Origin: DATGFK01 sp040007395
Lineage (GTDB): Bacteria > Chloroflexota > Anaerolineae > Aggregatilineales > UBA2796
Length of the DNA: 64,000 nucleotides
Direction: 5' to 3'
NCBI GenBank assembly: GCA_040007395.1
Contig: JBDTVG010000107.1
Location: forward strand, 62,001-126,000
Part shown: positions 17,612-26,347 of the stretch, one piece after another
How the letters are laid out: each line of letters opens with the position of its first letter
Position numbering within the stretch: the first letter of the stretch is position 1
Program-made: the position numbers and the translations under genes
Notes under the pieces: model-generated
The model's database searches: none
What the model was told of the DNA's origin: nothing
Seen by the model: the letters and a program-made list of their open reading frames with translations, nothing else

Positions 17612-18487
17612 ATGATAACCAACAGCCGCTATAGCCAACATGCTCGCCGGGCCATTTCCTACGCACGGTCACTGGCGAAAGCTTACGCTTATGACTATAT
17701 CGATTCGACGCATCTATTCATCGGTATTCTACATGAAGAAGGCGCAATCGGCTGTAATATACTGCAAGATCTCCAGATGGATTTGCGGCGCACCGAACGC
17801 ACCTTTTATCAGTTGCACAAACCCAACGAAAAAGGCAAAGGAACCGCCCCAATCCTCGTGACAACGGAGGCACTGCAAGCAGCGCTGCAACTGGCGGACG
17901 ACGAGTCGCGCTGGCTGGGGCAGCATTATGTCGGCACGGAACATCTGCTGCTAGGGTTGGCGCGTAGCAACGAAGAATCGCTGTTGAATCTGCTGCGGGC
18001 ATTGGCGATCAGCCCGGAGCAGATCCGGCGAAAGGTGCGACGGCTTCTTCAAGACGGCATCACTGAAGTCAGCATTGAGCAAGCCAAAAGAGTCGCCCGC
18101 CTAAGCGAACTGTCGCGGCGAGTTCTGAATGCAGCGGAACAAGTCGCAGAGCGCATGGGGCATAAAGATGTTGGCTTGGCACATTTGCTGCTGGTCTTGG
18201 CACATGAACGGCGAAGTATTTGTGCGCGGTTGCTGCGCGAAGCCGGGTTCGATGATGTGGCACTTGAAGCTAATCTCACCAAGCCGCGCCCCGCGACAGG
18301 CGGGATGCTCGAAAACGTGATTGATCGTGCCGTTGATCGCGCTGAGAGCTTCGGCTCACACTACACCGGGACTGACCACCTGCTGCTGACTCTGGCGACT
18401 GATCCGCGCGGCGTTGCTCTGTTACGCAAGTATGGCGCAGACCCCAAGCAGATCGTTCAGCAACTGCGCGATTATCTCTCGAAATGA
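17612..18487 (+). CDS. Twin Clp-N domain protein without AAA+ ATPase
   Basis: A 291-residue protein built of two complete Clp amino-terminal (double-repeat) domains. The first (about residues 1-150) has YSQHARRAISYARSLAK, DSTHLFIGILHEEG and VGTEHLLLGLARSNEESLLN. The second (about 160-291) has LSRRVLNAAEQVAERMG, VGLAHLLLVLAHE, then RAVDRAESFGSHYTGTDHLL. In ClpC and ClpA this domain recruits substrates and adaptors, but no Walker motifs or D1/D2 modules follow here. A role as adaptor, decoy or regulator of a Clp ATPase is inferred. ATG 17612 begins the domain directly; an upstream GTG at 17552 would add 20 non-conserved residues. Confidence 0.85.
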   Translation: MITNSRYSQHARRAISYARSLAKAYAYDYIDSTHLFIGILHEEGAIGCNILQDLQMDLRRTERTFYQLHKPNEKGKGTAPILVTTEALQAALQLADDESRWLGQHYVGTEHLLLGLARSNEESLLNLLRALAISPEQIRRKVRRLLQDGITEVSIEQAKRVARLSELSRRVLNAAEQVAERMGHKDVGLAHLLLVLAHERRSICARLLREAGFDDVALEANLTKPRPATGGMLENVIDRAVDRAESFGSHYTGTDHLLLTLATDPRGVALLRKYGADPKQIVQQLRDYLSK

Positions 18488-18586
18488 ATTGGTTTAGTCA
18501 ATAATTTACAATGGATCTGGCTTGCGGAAGCTGGCAAACTCGATATGATCACTTGTGAACAACTATGAAACGTTGAGGAAAGCAAT

Positions 18587-19519
18587 TTGAAACGATTGAT
18601 CGCGTCGGTGGCCTTATGTCTGTCATTTGTTTTGGTTTTGATCGGGACGCTGCACACGGTACATGCCGAAGAATCGACTGACCCGTGCGCTGCACTGACC
18701 GCCGAAAACTTCCATTCAGATGCTTGCAATGCCGCCATTGCCGCCAACCCAGTGCCGGATTTTGTGCGGCCTGTCACTTACAACCCGGATACGGATGGAC
18801 GTTCACGGCCTCGCAGCATTTTGCTGCCCGAAAAGCTGCCCGCTTACCCTATCGGTTGGGTTTTGAAGGAATGGTACTACAGCGATAAACCCGGCGCGGA
18901 TCTGGTCGTGGCAAAAGACAGGTTTTACGATAGAGGCCAACTGATATTGGTCTATGCGTCGGTCAAGGTGCGGAACTTTGACTGGCTACTCATTGGCCCA
19001 GATCGCTGGATAATGGATGAATACATTGCGGTGCTGCATATCCCGCAACGCCCAGAGAAGGTCAGTGGGCATTGGATCACGCTGGATCTGAGCGAGGAAA
19101 CGCTTGTCGCTTCGATTGACGATAAGCCTGTATTCGCAACGTTGATTTCGGCGGGTTGGACGGGCGGATATGGGTTTACCCATGTTGGGTTATATAACAT
19201 TTATGCCCGTGCCCGCTTCACCACATTCCGAGGGCCGCCTTGGGCTAAAGTCCCTGAATACATTATCGACCATGTTCCCTACGTCATGTTCTTCGACAAA
19301 GATGTCGCATTGCATGGGGCGTACTGGCATAACTACTTTGGCTTTGAGCGTTCGCATGGCTGTGTCAACATCCCGGTTGGCGATGAGGCGTGGCTCTGGA
19401 ATTTTGTCAACGAGACGGTTGACCAGTGGGGACCGGATACAGGCGCGTTCTTCCTAGCCCATCCTGACAAAACCCCGTTTGTGTACGTGTATCGCAGCGC
19501 CAAACTCAAGACAAGCTAA
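18587..19519 (+). CDS. L,D-transpeptidase (YkuD), exported
   Basis: A 310-residue secreted enzyme with a signal peptide (residues 1-27, VALCLSFVLVLIGTLHTVHA). The YkuD catalytic domain is C-terminal: VALHGAYWHNYFG with H243, then RSHGCVNI with S256, H257 and catalytic C259. The preceding segment KVSGHWITLDLSEETLVASI is the usual first strand pair of the domain. The enzyme would form 3-3 cross-links or attach proteins in peptidoglycan. The start is TTG 18587 after GAGGAAAG. It lies 99 bases after the Clp-N gene and ends at a strong terminator. Confidence 0.92.
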   Translation: MKRLIASVALCLSFVLVLIGTLHTVHAEESTDPCAALTAENFHSDACNAAIAANPVPDFVRPVTYNPDTDGRSRPRSILLPEKLPAYPIGWVLKEWYYSDKPGADLVVAKDRFYDRGQLILVYASVKVRNFDWLLIGPDRWIMDEYIAVLHIPQRPEKVSGHWITLDLSEETLVASIDDKPVFATLISAGWTGGYGFTHVGLYNIYARARFTTFRGPPWAKVPEYIIDHVPYVMFFDKDVALHGAYWHNYFGFERSHGCVNIPVGDEAWLWNFVNETVDQWGPDTGAFFLAHPDKTPFVYVYRSAKLKTS

Positions 19520-19525
19520 ACAACT

Positions 19526-19551
19526 GCGCCCGATGTGTAAGCATCGGGCGC
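19526..19551 (+). terminator. Terminator after the L,D-transpeptidase gene
   Basis: Perfect 10-bp stem GCGCCCGATG (19526-19535) and CATCGGGCGC (19542-19551) with a 6-base loop, starting six bases after the stop and followed by ACACTTTCATTATTTT. Confidence 0.8.
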
Positions 19552-19603
19552 GACACTTTCATTATTTTCGCAATATGCGCTAAACAGGTAAACAAGACCA
19601 GCA

Positions 19604-20854
19604 ATGACCATTCAGGGACAAGATTCCGAGCCTCAATATGAAATTCATCTTCTCCGACGCTTGTTAGATGTCAGCGTGACGCTTAACTCTAACTTGGATC
19701 TTGATCCCTTGTTGATTTCTATTCTGAAAGCTACTTGCGAGATCACAGACTCCGAAGCCGCGTCGATCTTGCTCTATGATCAAAATACCGACGAATTGAA
19801 GTTCGTCGCGTCGAACTCACCCGGCAGCAGATCGGAAGAACTGGCTATCATCAAAGTGCCGATGGAAGGCAGCATCGCTGGACAGATCGTGCGGGAAAAC
19901 CGCGCGATGGTTATCCAGAACGCCGCCGATGACTCGCGTATCTTTCGGCGTGTAGACGACACCATCAGCTTCCAGACACGCTCATTGCTAGGTGTACCAA
20001 TGTCGATGAAAGACAACGTGATTGGCGTGCTTGAATCGGTCAACAAACGCGACGGCTTGTGGACGGAGGAAGACCGCGAATACCTATCGATTCTGGCGGG
20101 GCAAGCCGCAGTTGCCATTAATAATGCACGTCAATCCTCGGATCTCAAGAAGGCATTTAATGATCTGAGCCAGCTTGATAAGCTCAAAAATGATTTCATC
20201 GCCATTGCTTCACACGAACTGCGTACTCCGCTTGGCGTGATTCTAGGTTACGCTAGCTTTTTGCAAGATGAAGCCGAGGGTGAAGCCAGCGAACATGCTG
20301 CCGCCGTCCTCAACAGTGCGTTGCACTTGCGTAACCTGATCGAAGATATGACGAACTATCTGCAATTGGGCGCATCGGAACTTATCCGTGAAGATGTCCG
20401 AGTCACGGCTTTGCTGGAAGCGGCCTTGCACGATGTCCAATCGTTGACCGAAGCCAAAGGTCATCATGTTCAAGTGGTAAATCGAGATGCACCTGCCATT
20501 GTTTATGTAGACCGCCTCAAAATTGGGTTGGCTTTGACCAATATCCTCAATAACGCGATCAAGTTCACCCCGAACGGCGGCGAGATCGGCTTTGGGGTTG
20601 AGATGCGTCCGCGTGAAGTGTGGATCAAGATCTCCGACAACGGCATGGGCATTCCAGAGGATCAGCTTGAGAAAATCTTCGAGCAGTTCTATCAGGTTGC
20701 CGACCACATGACCCGCCGCCATAACGGGATGGGTATCGGGCTTTCGATAGCCAAAGGAATGGTTGAAGCGCATGACGGACGGATCTGGGCAGAAAGCGCG
20801 GGCTTGAATAATGGCAGCACATTCTATGTAGCGCTGCCTCTCAGCGAAGACTAA
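19604..20854 (+). CDS. GAF-domain sensor histidine kinase
   Basis: A 416-residue cytoplasmic kinase without membrane segments. The GAF domain covers about residues 18-175 (ASILLYDQNTDELKFVAS, GSIAGQIVRENRAMVIQN, GVPMSMKDNVIGVLE). A short coiled coil follows, then the HisKA box IASHELRTPLG with phospho-acceptor H204. The HATPase domain has LNNAIKFTPNGG (N box), ISDNGMGIP (G1) and GMGIGLSIAKGMVEAHDG (G2), and is complete to the end. No response regulator gene is adjacent, so its partner is unknown. It converges with the DUF58 gene 48 bases away. Confidence 0.92.
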   Translation: MTIQGQDSEPQYEIHLLRRLLDVSVTLNSNLDLDPLLISILKATCEITDSEAASILLYDQNTDELKFVASNSPGSRSEELAIIKVPMEGSIAGQIVRENRAMVIQNAADDSRIFRRVDDTISFQTRSLLGVPMSMKDNVIGVLESVNKRDGLWTEEDREYLSILAGQAAVAINNARQSSDLKKAFNDLSQLDKLKNDFIAIASHELRTPLGVILGYASFLQDEAEGEASEHAAAVLNSALHLRNLIEDMTNYLQLGASELIREDVRVTALLEAALHDVQSLTEAKGHHVQVVNRDAPAIVYVDRLKIGLALTNILNNAIKFTPNGGEIGFGVEMRPREVWIKISDNGMGIPEDQLEKIFEQFYQVADHMTRRHNGMGIGLSIAKGMVEAHDGRIWAESAGLNNGSTFYVALPLSED

Positions 20855-20902
20855 CCCACTATCTTGTGCATATAGCCTTACTAAGGAAAATTTAGTTTGT
20901 CA

Positions 20903-22240
20903 TCAGACCAAGGTTCGTGCTTTGATCTGTAAATAGCGATTGACCACTGTCATTGTCAGTTTTTCGGCAGCAACGTCAATCGTCATCACGCCGCGCCGCT
21001 GCAAATGGTCGAGTAGCAAACGGCGCTCATCGATCAACTGTTCCGCCACTGCACGGCGATAGACCGCACCAGAGTCGTTTAGTGGCTGCTGTGCTTCGTG
21101 ATCAAGGGCTGGATCGCGGATTGTGACGAGTAGGGGGATATGGCGTGGCACAAGGCGAGGCATATTCGTTAACAGCGACTCAGAGGCACGTTCACCGCTG
21201 AGATCGGTGAACAGGACGACCAACGAACGTTTTTTATTGTTGGCGCGGAGATAGTTCAGGGCGCGTCCGTAGTCGGCCTCAACGGGTTGGCTGCCCAATG
21301 CGTACATCGCTTCAAGTAGTTTTTGGAAATGGGCGCGTCCAGCGGCAGGAGCGATAAATTGCTGCACACTGTCGGCAAACACCAGCAAGCCAACTTGATC
21401 GCCTTTGAGCGTGGCGACATAGCTGAACAGCAGCACACTGTTGATCACAAAATCGACCTTTGCCATGTTCCACGACAGCCCACCGGGATCATCAACGCGA
21501 ATGGGGCTACGCATCATACGCCCCACATCCAGCAGCACGATGACCCGTTGGCTGCGTTCTGGCTCATAGTCAGTGGCGATTGGCTTGCCGTGCCGTGCGG
21601 TGGCTTTCCAGTTGATCGAGCGATAGGGATCGTCGGGGGTGTAGTCGCGCAAGCTCTCGAAAGCCGTACCTTCGCCGCGTAACCGAACATTCCGCAAGCC
21701 CATCTCTGCCAGTTGGTCGCGGCGAGTTAGCAGATCGTATTTACGGATCTCGTGCAGATCCGGGTAGACCTTGACGGGTTCCGTCGCCGGGATGATCGCT
21801 TGGCGCGTATAGAAGCGCAATGGCCCCTGCCAACGCACATTGAGATCGCCGAAGGTAAAGTTGCCGCGCCGTAGCGGGCGCAGCATGTAATCGAAGGTAA
21901 TCGTTTCGCGGGGTGCGATTGATCCCGTCAGGGTCGCCCGATCTGCACCAATAAATAACATGGGCGGTTCATCGTGAATCGTTAGAGCGACAGAGCGGTC
22001 TGCCCGTGAAGTCACTCGAATGGCGATGCGATTTAACGCGCCGAGCGACAATTTTTGATCGTGTTCGCGGGCAATCTGAAATTGCGTGATCGATCCAGCA
22101 CGGCGGCGATCCAGTACCGCCAGCCAGATCAACCCAAGCATATAGACTAACGCGACAGGAGCCAAAAACGGCAGTACCGCCGACAGAATCAGCAGCGCAG
22201 GACAGATCAAGGCCAATCCAAAAAAACGCAGTGTCAGCAT
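20903..22240 (-). CDS. DUF58 protein, MoxR-associated
   Basis: A 445-residue protein with two N-terminal membrane helices (about residues 4-45), a central beta domain, and the DUF58 core YRSINWKATARHGKPIATDY (about 210-229) leading into a vWA-like fold: VIVLLDVGRMM, with LVVLFTDLSGE further on. DUF58 proteins are almost always encoded with MoxR ATPases. The pair is thought to act as a chaperone for metal-site or envelope complexes. The ATG at 22240 overlaps the moxR stop codon (TAATG), so translation is coupled. The transglutaminase-like third partner found in many clusters is missing here. Confidence 0.9.
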   Translation of the reverse strand: MLTLRFFGLALICPALLILSAVLPFLAPVALVYMLGLIWLAVLDRRRAGSITQFQIAREHDQKLSLGALNRIAIRVTSRADRSVALTIHDEPPMLFIGADRATLTGSIAPRETITFDYMLRPLRRGNFTFGDLNVRWQGPLRFYTRQAIIPATEPVKVYPDLHEIRKYDLLTRRDQLAEMGLRNVRLRGEGTAFESLRDYTPDDPYRSINWKATARHGKPIATDYEPERSQRVIVLLDVGRMMRSPIRVDDPGGLSWNMAKVDFVINSVLLFSYVATLKGDQVGLLVFADSVQQFIAPAAGRAHFQKLLEAMYALGSQPVEADYGRALNYLRANNKKRSLVVLFTDLSGERASESLLTNMPRLVPRHIPLLVTIRDPALDHEAQQPLNDSGAVYRRAVAEQLIDERRLLLDHLQRRGVMTIDVAAEKLTMTVVNRYLQIKARTLV

Positions 22241-23229
22241 TAGCGCGGAACTTCGATCTGGGCCAGCAAGCGGCGGAAGACGGAATCGGTGTCCAACCCT
22301 TCGATCTCGGCTTCGGGTCGCAGGTAAACGCGATGGCGTAGTACTGGGGGAACCAACGTTTTCACATCGTCGGGGGCAACGTAGTCGCGTCCGCGCAGTG
22401 CCGCATAAGTTTTGGCGGAAAGCAGCAGCGCCACGCCCGCACGAGTGCTAGCTCCCAATGACAGATCGGCGCTATGGCGCGTTGCATCGGTGATTGCCGC
22501 AATATAGTTCAGGATGCCGTCCTCAACCCGCACAGTTTGGATAATCTGGCGGATCTGGGCAAGCTGCGCTGGATTGATGACTGGCGTTAGTCCAGCGGCT
22601 GAAAGATTGTGCGCGTCAAAACCCGTGTGGTAACGTCGCAGCACTTCGACTTCTTGTGCCTGTGGGAGGTAGCCCACCTTGATCTTGAACAGGAAGCGAT
22701 CCAACTGGGCTTCGGGCAGCGGATAGGTGCCATCCATCTCGACGGGGTTCTGGGTCGCGATGACCATAAACGGATCGGGCAGCGGCAGTGTGTCGCCCTC
22801 AATGCTGACTTGCCGTTCTTCCATTGCCTCAAGCAGTGCCGCTTGCGTTTTGGCTGGCGCACGGTTGATCTCGTCGGCAAGCAGAATCTGTGTAAAGACC
22901 GGGCCGCGTTTCAAGTTGAATGAACTCGAACGGCTGTCGAAGACAACGGTGCCGACGACATCAGACGGCATCAGGTCTGGTGTAAACTGGATACGGTGAT
23001 ATTCGGCTTCGACGAGTTGCGCCAGCGTCTTGGCCATGAGTGTTTTGGCAGTCCCCGGCACCCCTTCAAGCAGCACATGGCCTCGCGCTAGCAAAGCCAC
23101 AATCAGCAGTTCGATGGCTTCTTGCTGCCCAACGAGAACCCGCGAGGCTTGCTCAGTCATACGCGCTACAACATTTTGGATCGCCCGGATATTTCTGTTG
23201 ACTGCCTCAGTGCTGGGTATATCTGTCAT
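22240..23229 (-). CDS. MoxR-family AAA+ ATPase
   Basis: A 329-residue AAA+ ATPase. Walker A is LLEGVPGTAKTLMAKTLA (about residues 54-71), Walker B is ILLADEINRAPAKTQAALLE (about 117-136), and sensor 1 sits in VIATQNPVEMDGTYPLPEAQ, the MoxR signature. The lid domain ends in YVAPDDVKTLVPPVLRHR. MoxR ATPases remodel partner proteins carrying vWA-type domains; here DUF58 is encoded immediately downstream with overlapping codons. It follows the 128-residue unknown gene by nine bases, so at least three genes form one transcript. Confidence 0.95.
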   Translation of the reverse strand: MTDIPSTEAVNRNIRAIQNVVARMTEQASRVLVGQQEAIELLIVALLARGHVLLEGVPGTAKTLMAKTLAQLVEAEYHRIQFTPDLMPSDVVGTVVFDSRSSSFNLKRGPVFTQILLADEINRAPAKTQAALLEAMEERQVSIEGDTLPLPDPFMVIATQNPVEMDGTYPLPEAQLDRFLFKIKVGYLPQAQEVEVLRRYHTGFDAHNLSAAGLTPVINPAQLAQIRQIIQTVRVEDGILNYIAAITDATRHSADLSLGASTRAGVALLLSAKTYAALRGRDYVAPDDVKTLVPPVLRHRVYLRPEAEIEGLDTDSVFRRLLAQIEVPR

Positions 23230-23238
23230 GTAATCCTG

Positions 23239-23625
23239 CTAGTCATTTTTAGCGGTGAGTTTGAGCGCTCGATCAAGTTTTGCAGACGCATCTGCATAGG
23301 CACTGGCTACGCCCGCCCGATAGGCTGCTGTGAGCCTATTTTTGTCCGTGTCGGCGGTTTTCTTAGCCCACTCGGACAGCACGAGCCATTGATCCGCCAG
23401 CGCAGGCCAATCCTCGTCAGGGCTGATACCGTGCTCTTTCCTTTGCATACGGTGTCTAATCTGTGCGGCAACGTCTTCGAAAGTGTCGCAACTGCCGATG
23501 CGTCGTGCCGTCAAAATCGGGTCATTTTCTGCATCAGCGATAGGTCGAACCTCTCTGGCCTGCCATTCCCATGCGTCTGACAGAAGTTGCAGTTCCGCTG
23601 TTAGTTCGCTTGAAGTCGTACTCAT
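23239..23625 (-). CDS. Unknown 128-residue helical protein in the moxR operon
   Basis: A 128-residue soluble, helix-rich protein with no recognised family. It starts MSTTSSELTAELQLLSDAWEW and ends SAYADASAKLDRALKL. Tryptophans recur (DAWEWQ, DWPALADQW, SEWAKK). ATG 23625 is preferred to the GTG at 23661 because GGGAGGG lies eight bases upstream. It lies nine bases before moxR, so it may be an accessory to the ATPase. No signal peptide or membrane segment is visible. Confidence 0.7.
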   Translation of the reverse strand: MSTTSSELTAELQLLSDAWEWQAREVRPIADAENDPILTARRIGSCDTFEDVAAQIRHRMQRKEHGISPDEDWPALADQWLVLSEWAKKTADTDKNRLTAAYRAGVASAYADASAKLDRALKLTAKND

Positions 23626-23720
23626 CCCTAAAACCCTCCCTACCCAAACATTAGTTACCAATCATTCACTAAAGGATATAGCGTATCGCATTTAGGATAC
23701 AAATTAGGGTCGTTTGGATC

Positions 23721-26105
23721 TTATATATCACCGCGAGTTTTGGCGCGTGAAATCCGCAGCAGCGCTTCGAGGTAATCGTTCATGGTTATGGCAAAGGCAT
23801 CGACATATTCTTGCGCCATCCGTCGCGCCAACGCTTCCTGCTTGGCATTGACCATCGCTATGACGTGTGGACGGGCATCGCGCAGCGAAATGTGCATCAC
23901 TCCCTGTGCATCGGTCATGATCCCCCATGCTAGCACTTTCTTTTCGTTATCATCTTTGGCAGTGTTAAAGCGTGTGAGTGATGAGGCTACCGATACACGG
24001 CCTACATTGCTAAACACTTCCTGCCCTTTGACGACATCGTTCACGACATCGAAGGTGCCGGGTAAACTATCTAACATGCGCTGGACAGGGCTGGGTAAGC
24101 CTGCCAACAGCTTGATCGTCGTCGTGCTGATGCTTTCTCCGCTCAACGAAACATTCTTGTAGCGAGAAAGAAGCTGTCCAAAAGCATACAGTGTAGAAAA
24201 ATAGTCACGTCGTGCATTTCCAAATGAATTCGCCGCAGATGCTTTCCCGAACTTGCTCGCGCTATCCAGTGTTTCCAATGCTGTTAAAGCGGTTTGGTGC
24301 TGCTGTAGTAAGTTATTAAACGGGTTACGGAATGTCGTGGGTGAGATCCGCTCACGAGGATTGACACTAGTAGCATCAATGGGAATTAACAATGAAGGGT
24401 TTGCGTTGCGGCTTTCTTCGAGAGTCGCCAGCGCCAAGTGTCCGGCCTGCGCGGACTTGGTATCGCTGCTGGCTGCCAATTGACGCAATGCGACCATTAG
24501 CTCCGTCGAGGGTTGATATTTCTGGTTGAACAACACCCGATGCAAAATCAAAATGTCGTTCACCGTCAGCTTGAGATCCGCGTTGCGGCGACGCAAACTG
24601 CCTTGCACCTGCTGGATCAGCTTGAGATCCGCGAGGGTCGTTTCGCCACTGACTTCCGGTGCAAGCTGGACTTTACGCGCTTGCGTGGCGAAGTTCGGCG
24701 GCGCTTCAAAATCTAGCCCATGTGAACCCGTTAGAGTCCCGACCTTGCCCACCCCAACTAACTGACGCGCAAAGTGGATCGCTTGCCCCGTTAGGATCTC
24801 GGCAACTGCCATCCCCCATGGACCATCGAAGAAGATATGCGACATATCAAAGACTGTACTGTGCGAGGCGCGAAAAATCGTCAGCGCCTGATCGCCAATG
24901 CCGCGTCTGCCACCACGAATATCGACTAGAGGCCACTCCGAGGGAGCTTGATCCCAGTTCAGGATGATGGGAGCCAATCGCAGTCGTTCTAGTTCCGCTT
25001 TTGTGTATTCGGGCAGACCCCGACGCAGAGGCATTTGGTCGCGGCGGTGGGCAACACATAACAGCTTATCGAGTGTCGAAGCGGGAACATCCGGCTTATC
25101 GCGGGTAATCGCAGCACCCTCTAACCGGGCGCGTTCTAGCGAAAGATGATTGTTAAGGTCTACGAGGTAATACCGCTTGTTGACAATCGTGGCAATCGAT
25201 AACCGTTTCGCATCAATCGGCACCCGCGAATCACTGTGTTCGGCAGGTTGCAACGTAGCACGGATCGACAGTTGGTGCTGGTAGGCCACGATTTCACTGG
25301 CACGGCGGGCTACCGCCTGTTTATCGTTCCATGCGTCCTCGATCTTTTTGCGTAGTCGGGGGTTCACATTGGCAAGCAGGTTGTTACAAAATTCCTCGAA
25401 CACAGACTTACGGTAATCAGTGAAATCGATGGAAGGCCCACCAACGGGAACCGTATAGGGGCGTAACTTCAGCCAACGCTGCGAAATGGTGTGATCTACC
25501 AGTAGTGTCTCGATCTGTTGTAAGCGTACATGTTCGATCCATTCGTTTGCCAGCAGCACTGGATAGCAATCCAGCAGCCACGCACTCGCCGTGACCCAAC
25601 AGGCCATTTCGTCGGTAGCGCTTAACTTGATGCCCTCTTGTTCCAATGTTTTCTGAAAACCGTTGGTTTCACAGGTATGCCGTCCGCTGTCTTCCCGCAG
25701 GCCAAATTCGACATAAAACTGCCATGTGCCTTCTGGGAACGACTCATTCAGGTCTTTGCCCGCCAGCGTAAGCAGCATTTGGTACGCGGAAAGTATCGTG
25801 GCTGGCCCAACAAAAAAGGTCTGATAGACGGCCTTGTCGAGGAAAGTTTGCATCCCCTGCATGAGCAAGGACAGATTACGGCGATTTTCGGCGACGGATA
25901 CGGTGCGTCCCGGCAAGTTGGCAAGACCCGCCGCCACCAGACTCGGAACATTGCCCGCCGGGAGAACTCGCGAAATCTCCTCAATGAGCGCACTGCGATC
26001 ATTCAGCGAAAGGTGGGTTAAATGCTCAGTGGTATCGATGAGCTTTTGAAGGCTCAGGGCTGTTAATTGCTTGGCCTCGTCGTAGTCGTAGTTGTTTGAA
26101 TTCAT
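23721..26105 (-). CDS. Large unknown protein with an HxxxDG acyltransferase-like motif
   Basis: A 794-residue soluble protein that I cannot assign. The first 220 residues are helical, with a conserved-looking WQFYVEFGLREDSGRHTCE (about 128-146). The middle contains MSHIFFDGPWG (about 421-431), that is H423-x3-D427-G428. This is the active-site pattern of CoA-dependent acyltransferases such as condensation, wax-ester and carnitine acyltransferase enzymes, although one motif alone does not prove this. The C-terminus is helical (EALARRMAQEYVDAF). ATG 26105 is chosen over GTG 26156 because a TATAAT box sits between them at 26145-26150. The moxR block follows 95 bases downstream on the same strand. 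Confidence 0.6.
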   Translation of the reverse strand: MNSNNYDYDEAKQLTALSLQKLIDTTEHLTHLSLNDRSALIEEISRVLPAGNVPSLVAAGLANLPGRTVSVAENRRNLSLLMQGMQTFLDKAVYQTFFVGPATILSAYQMLLTLAGKDLNESFPEGTWQFYVEFGLREDSGRHTCETNGFQKTLEQEGIKLSATDEMACWVTASAWLLDCYPVLLANEWIEHVRLQQIETLLVDHTISQRWLKLRPYTVPVGGPSIDFTDYRKSVFEEFCNNLLANVNPRLRKKIEDAWNDKQAVARRASEIVAYQHQLSIRATLQPAEHSDSRVPIDAKRLSIATIVNKRYYLVDLNNHLSLERARLEGAAITRDKPDVPASTLDKLLCVAHRRDQMPLRRGLPEYTKAELERLRLAPIILNWDQAPSEWPLVDIRGGRRGIGDQALTIFRASHSTVFDMSHIFFDGPWGMAVAEILTGQAIHFARQLVGVGKVGTLTGSHGLDFEAPPNFATQARKVQLAPEVSGETTLADLKLIQQVQGSLRRRNADLKLTVNDILILHRVLFNQKYQPSTELMVALRQLAASSDTKSAQAGHLALATLEESRNANPSLLIPIDATSVNPRERISPTTFRNPFNNLLQQHQTALTALETLDSASKFGKASAANSFGNARRDYFSTLYAFGQLLSRYKNVSLSGESISTTTIKLLAGLPSPVQRMLDSLPGTFDVVNDVVKGQEVFSNVGRVSVASSLTRFNTAKDDNEKKVLAWGIMTDAQGVMHISLRDARPHVIAMVNAKQEALARRMAQEYVDAFAITMNDYLEALLRISRAKTRGDI

Positions 26106-26225
26106 AGCCCACAGGATGACAGTGCTGGATTTACCATAATTTATTAAATTATACACTACCTCAAATTTTCCAGTGGGGATGGGTATAATCAGGATGGTTC
26201 GCGAAGGGCAAACGTAGCAAAATTT

Positions 26226-26282
26226 ACTTTACCCTCAGTCCCTCGTCATTCACGGAGTTCAAAGAAAGGGACGGGGTGAAGT
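26226..26282. repeat. Intergenic palindromic repeat, diverged copy
   Basis: An imperfect inverted repeat: TACTTTACCCTCAGTCCCT on the left and AGGGACGGGGTGAAGTG on the right. Its outer arms resemble the TTCACC...GGTGAA ends of the 33333-33433 element. It sits between divergent genes. Confidence 0.5.
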
Positions 26283-26347
26283 GAAAATTTCTTGTATTTG
26301 CACTTGATGCGGTTGCCCTTGGCTTGTATCCGAAGGAGGCTTGGCCT

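Noticed and set aside
20243..20773. 176-residue frame antisense to the GAF histidine kinase
   Set aside because: Shadow of the kinase HisKA/ATPase coding sequence.
26324..26347. Earlier TTG start for the SGNH hydrolase
   Set aside because: It lies upstream of its own AAGGAGG site, so GTG 26348 is the better start.
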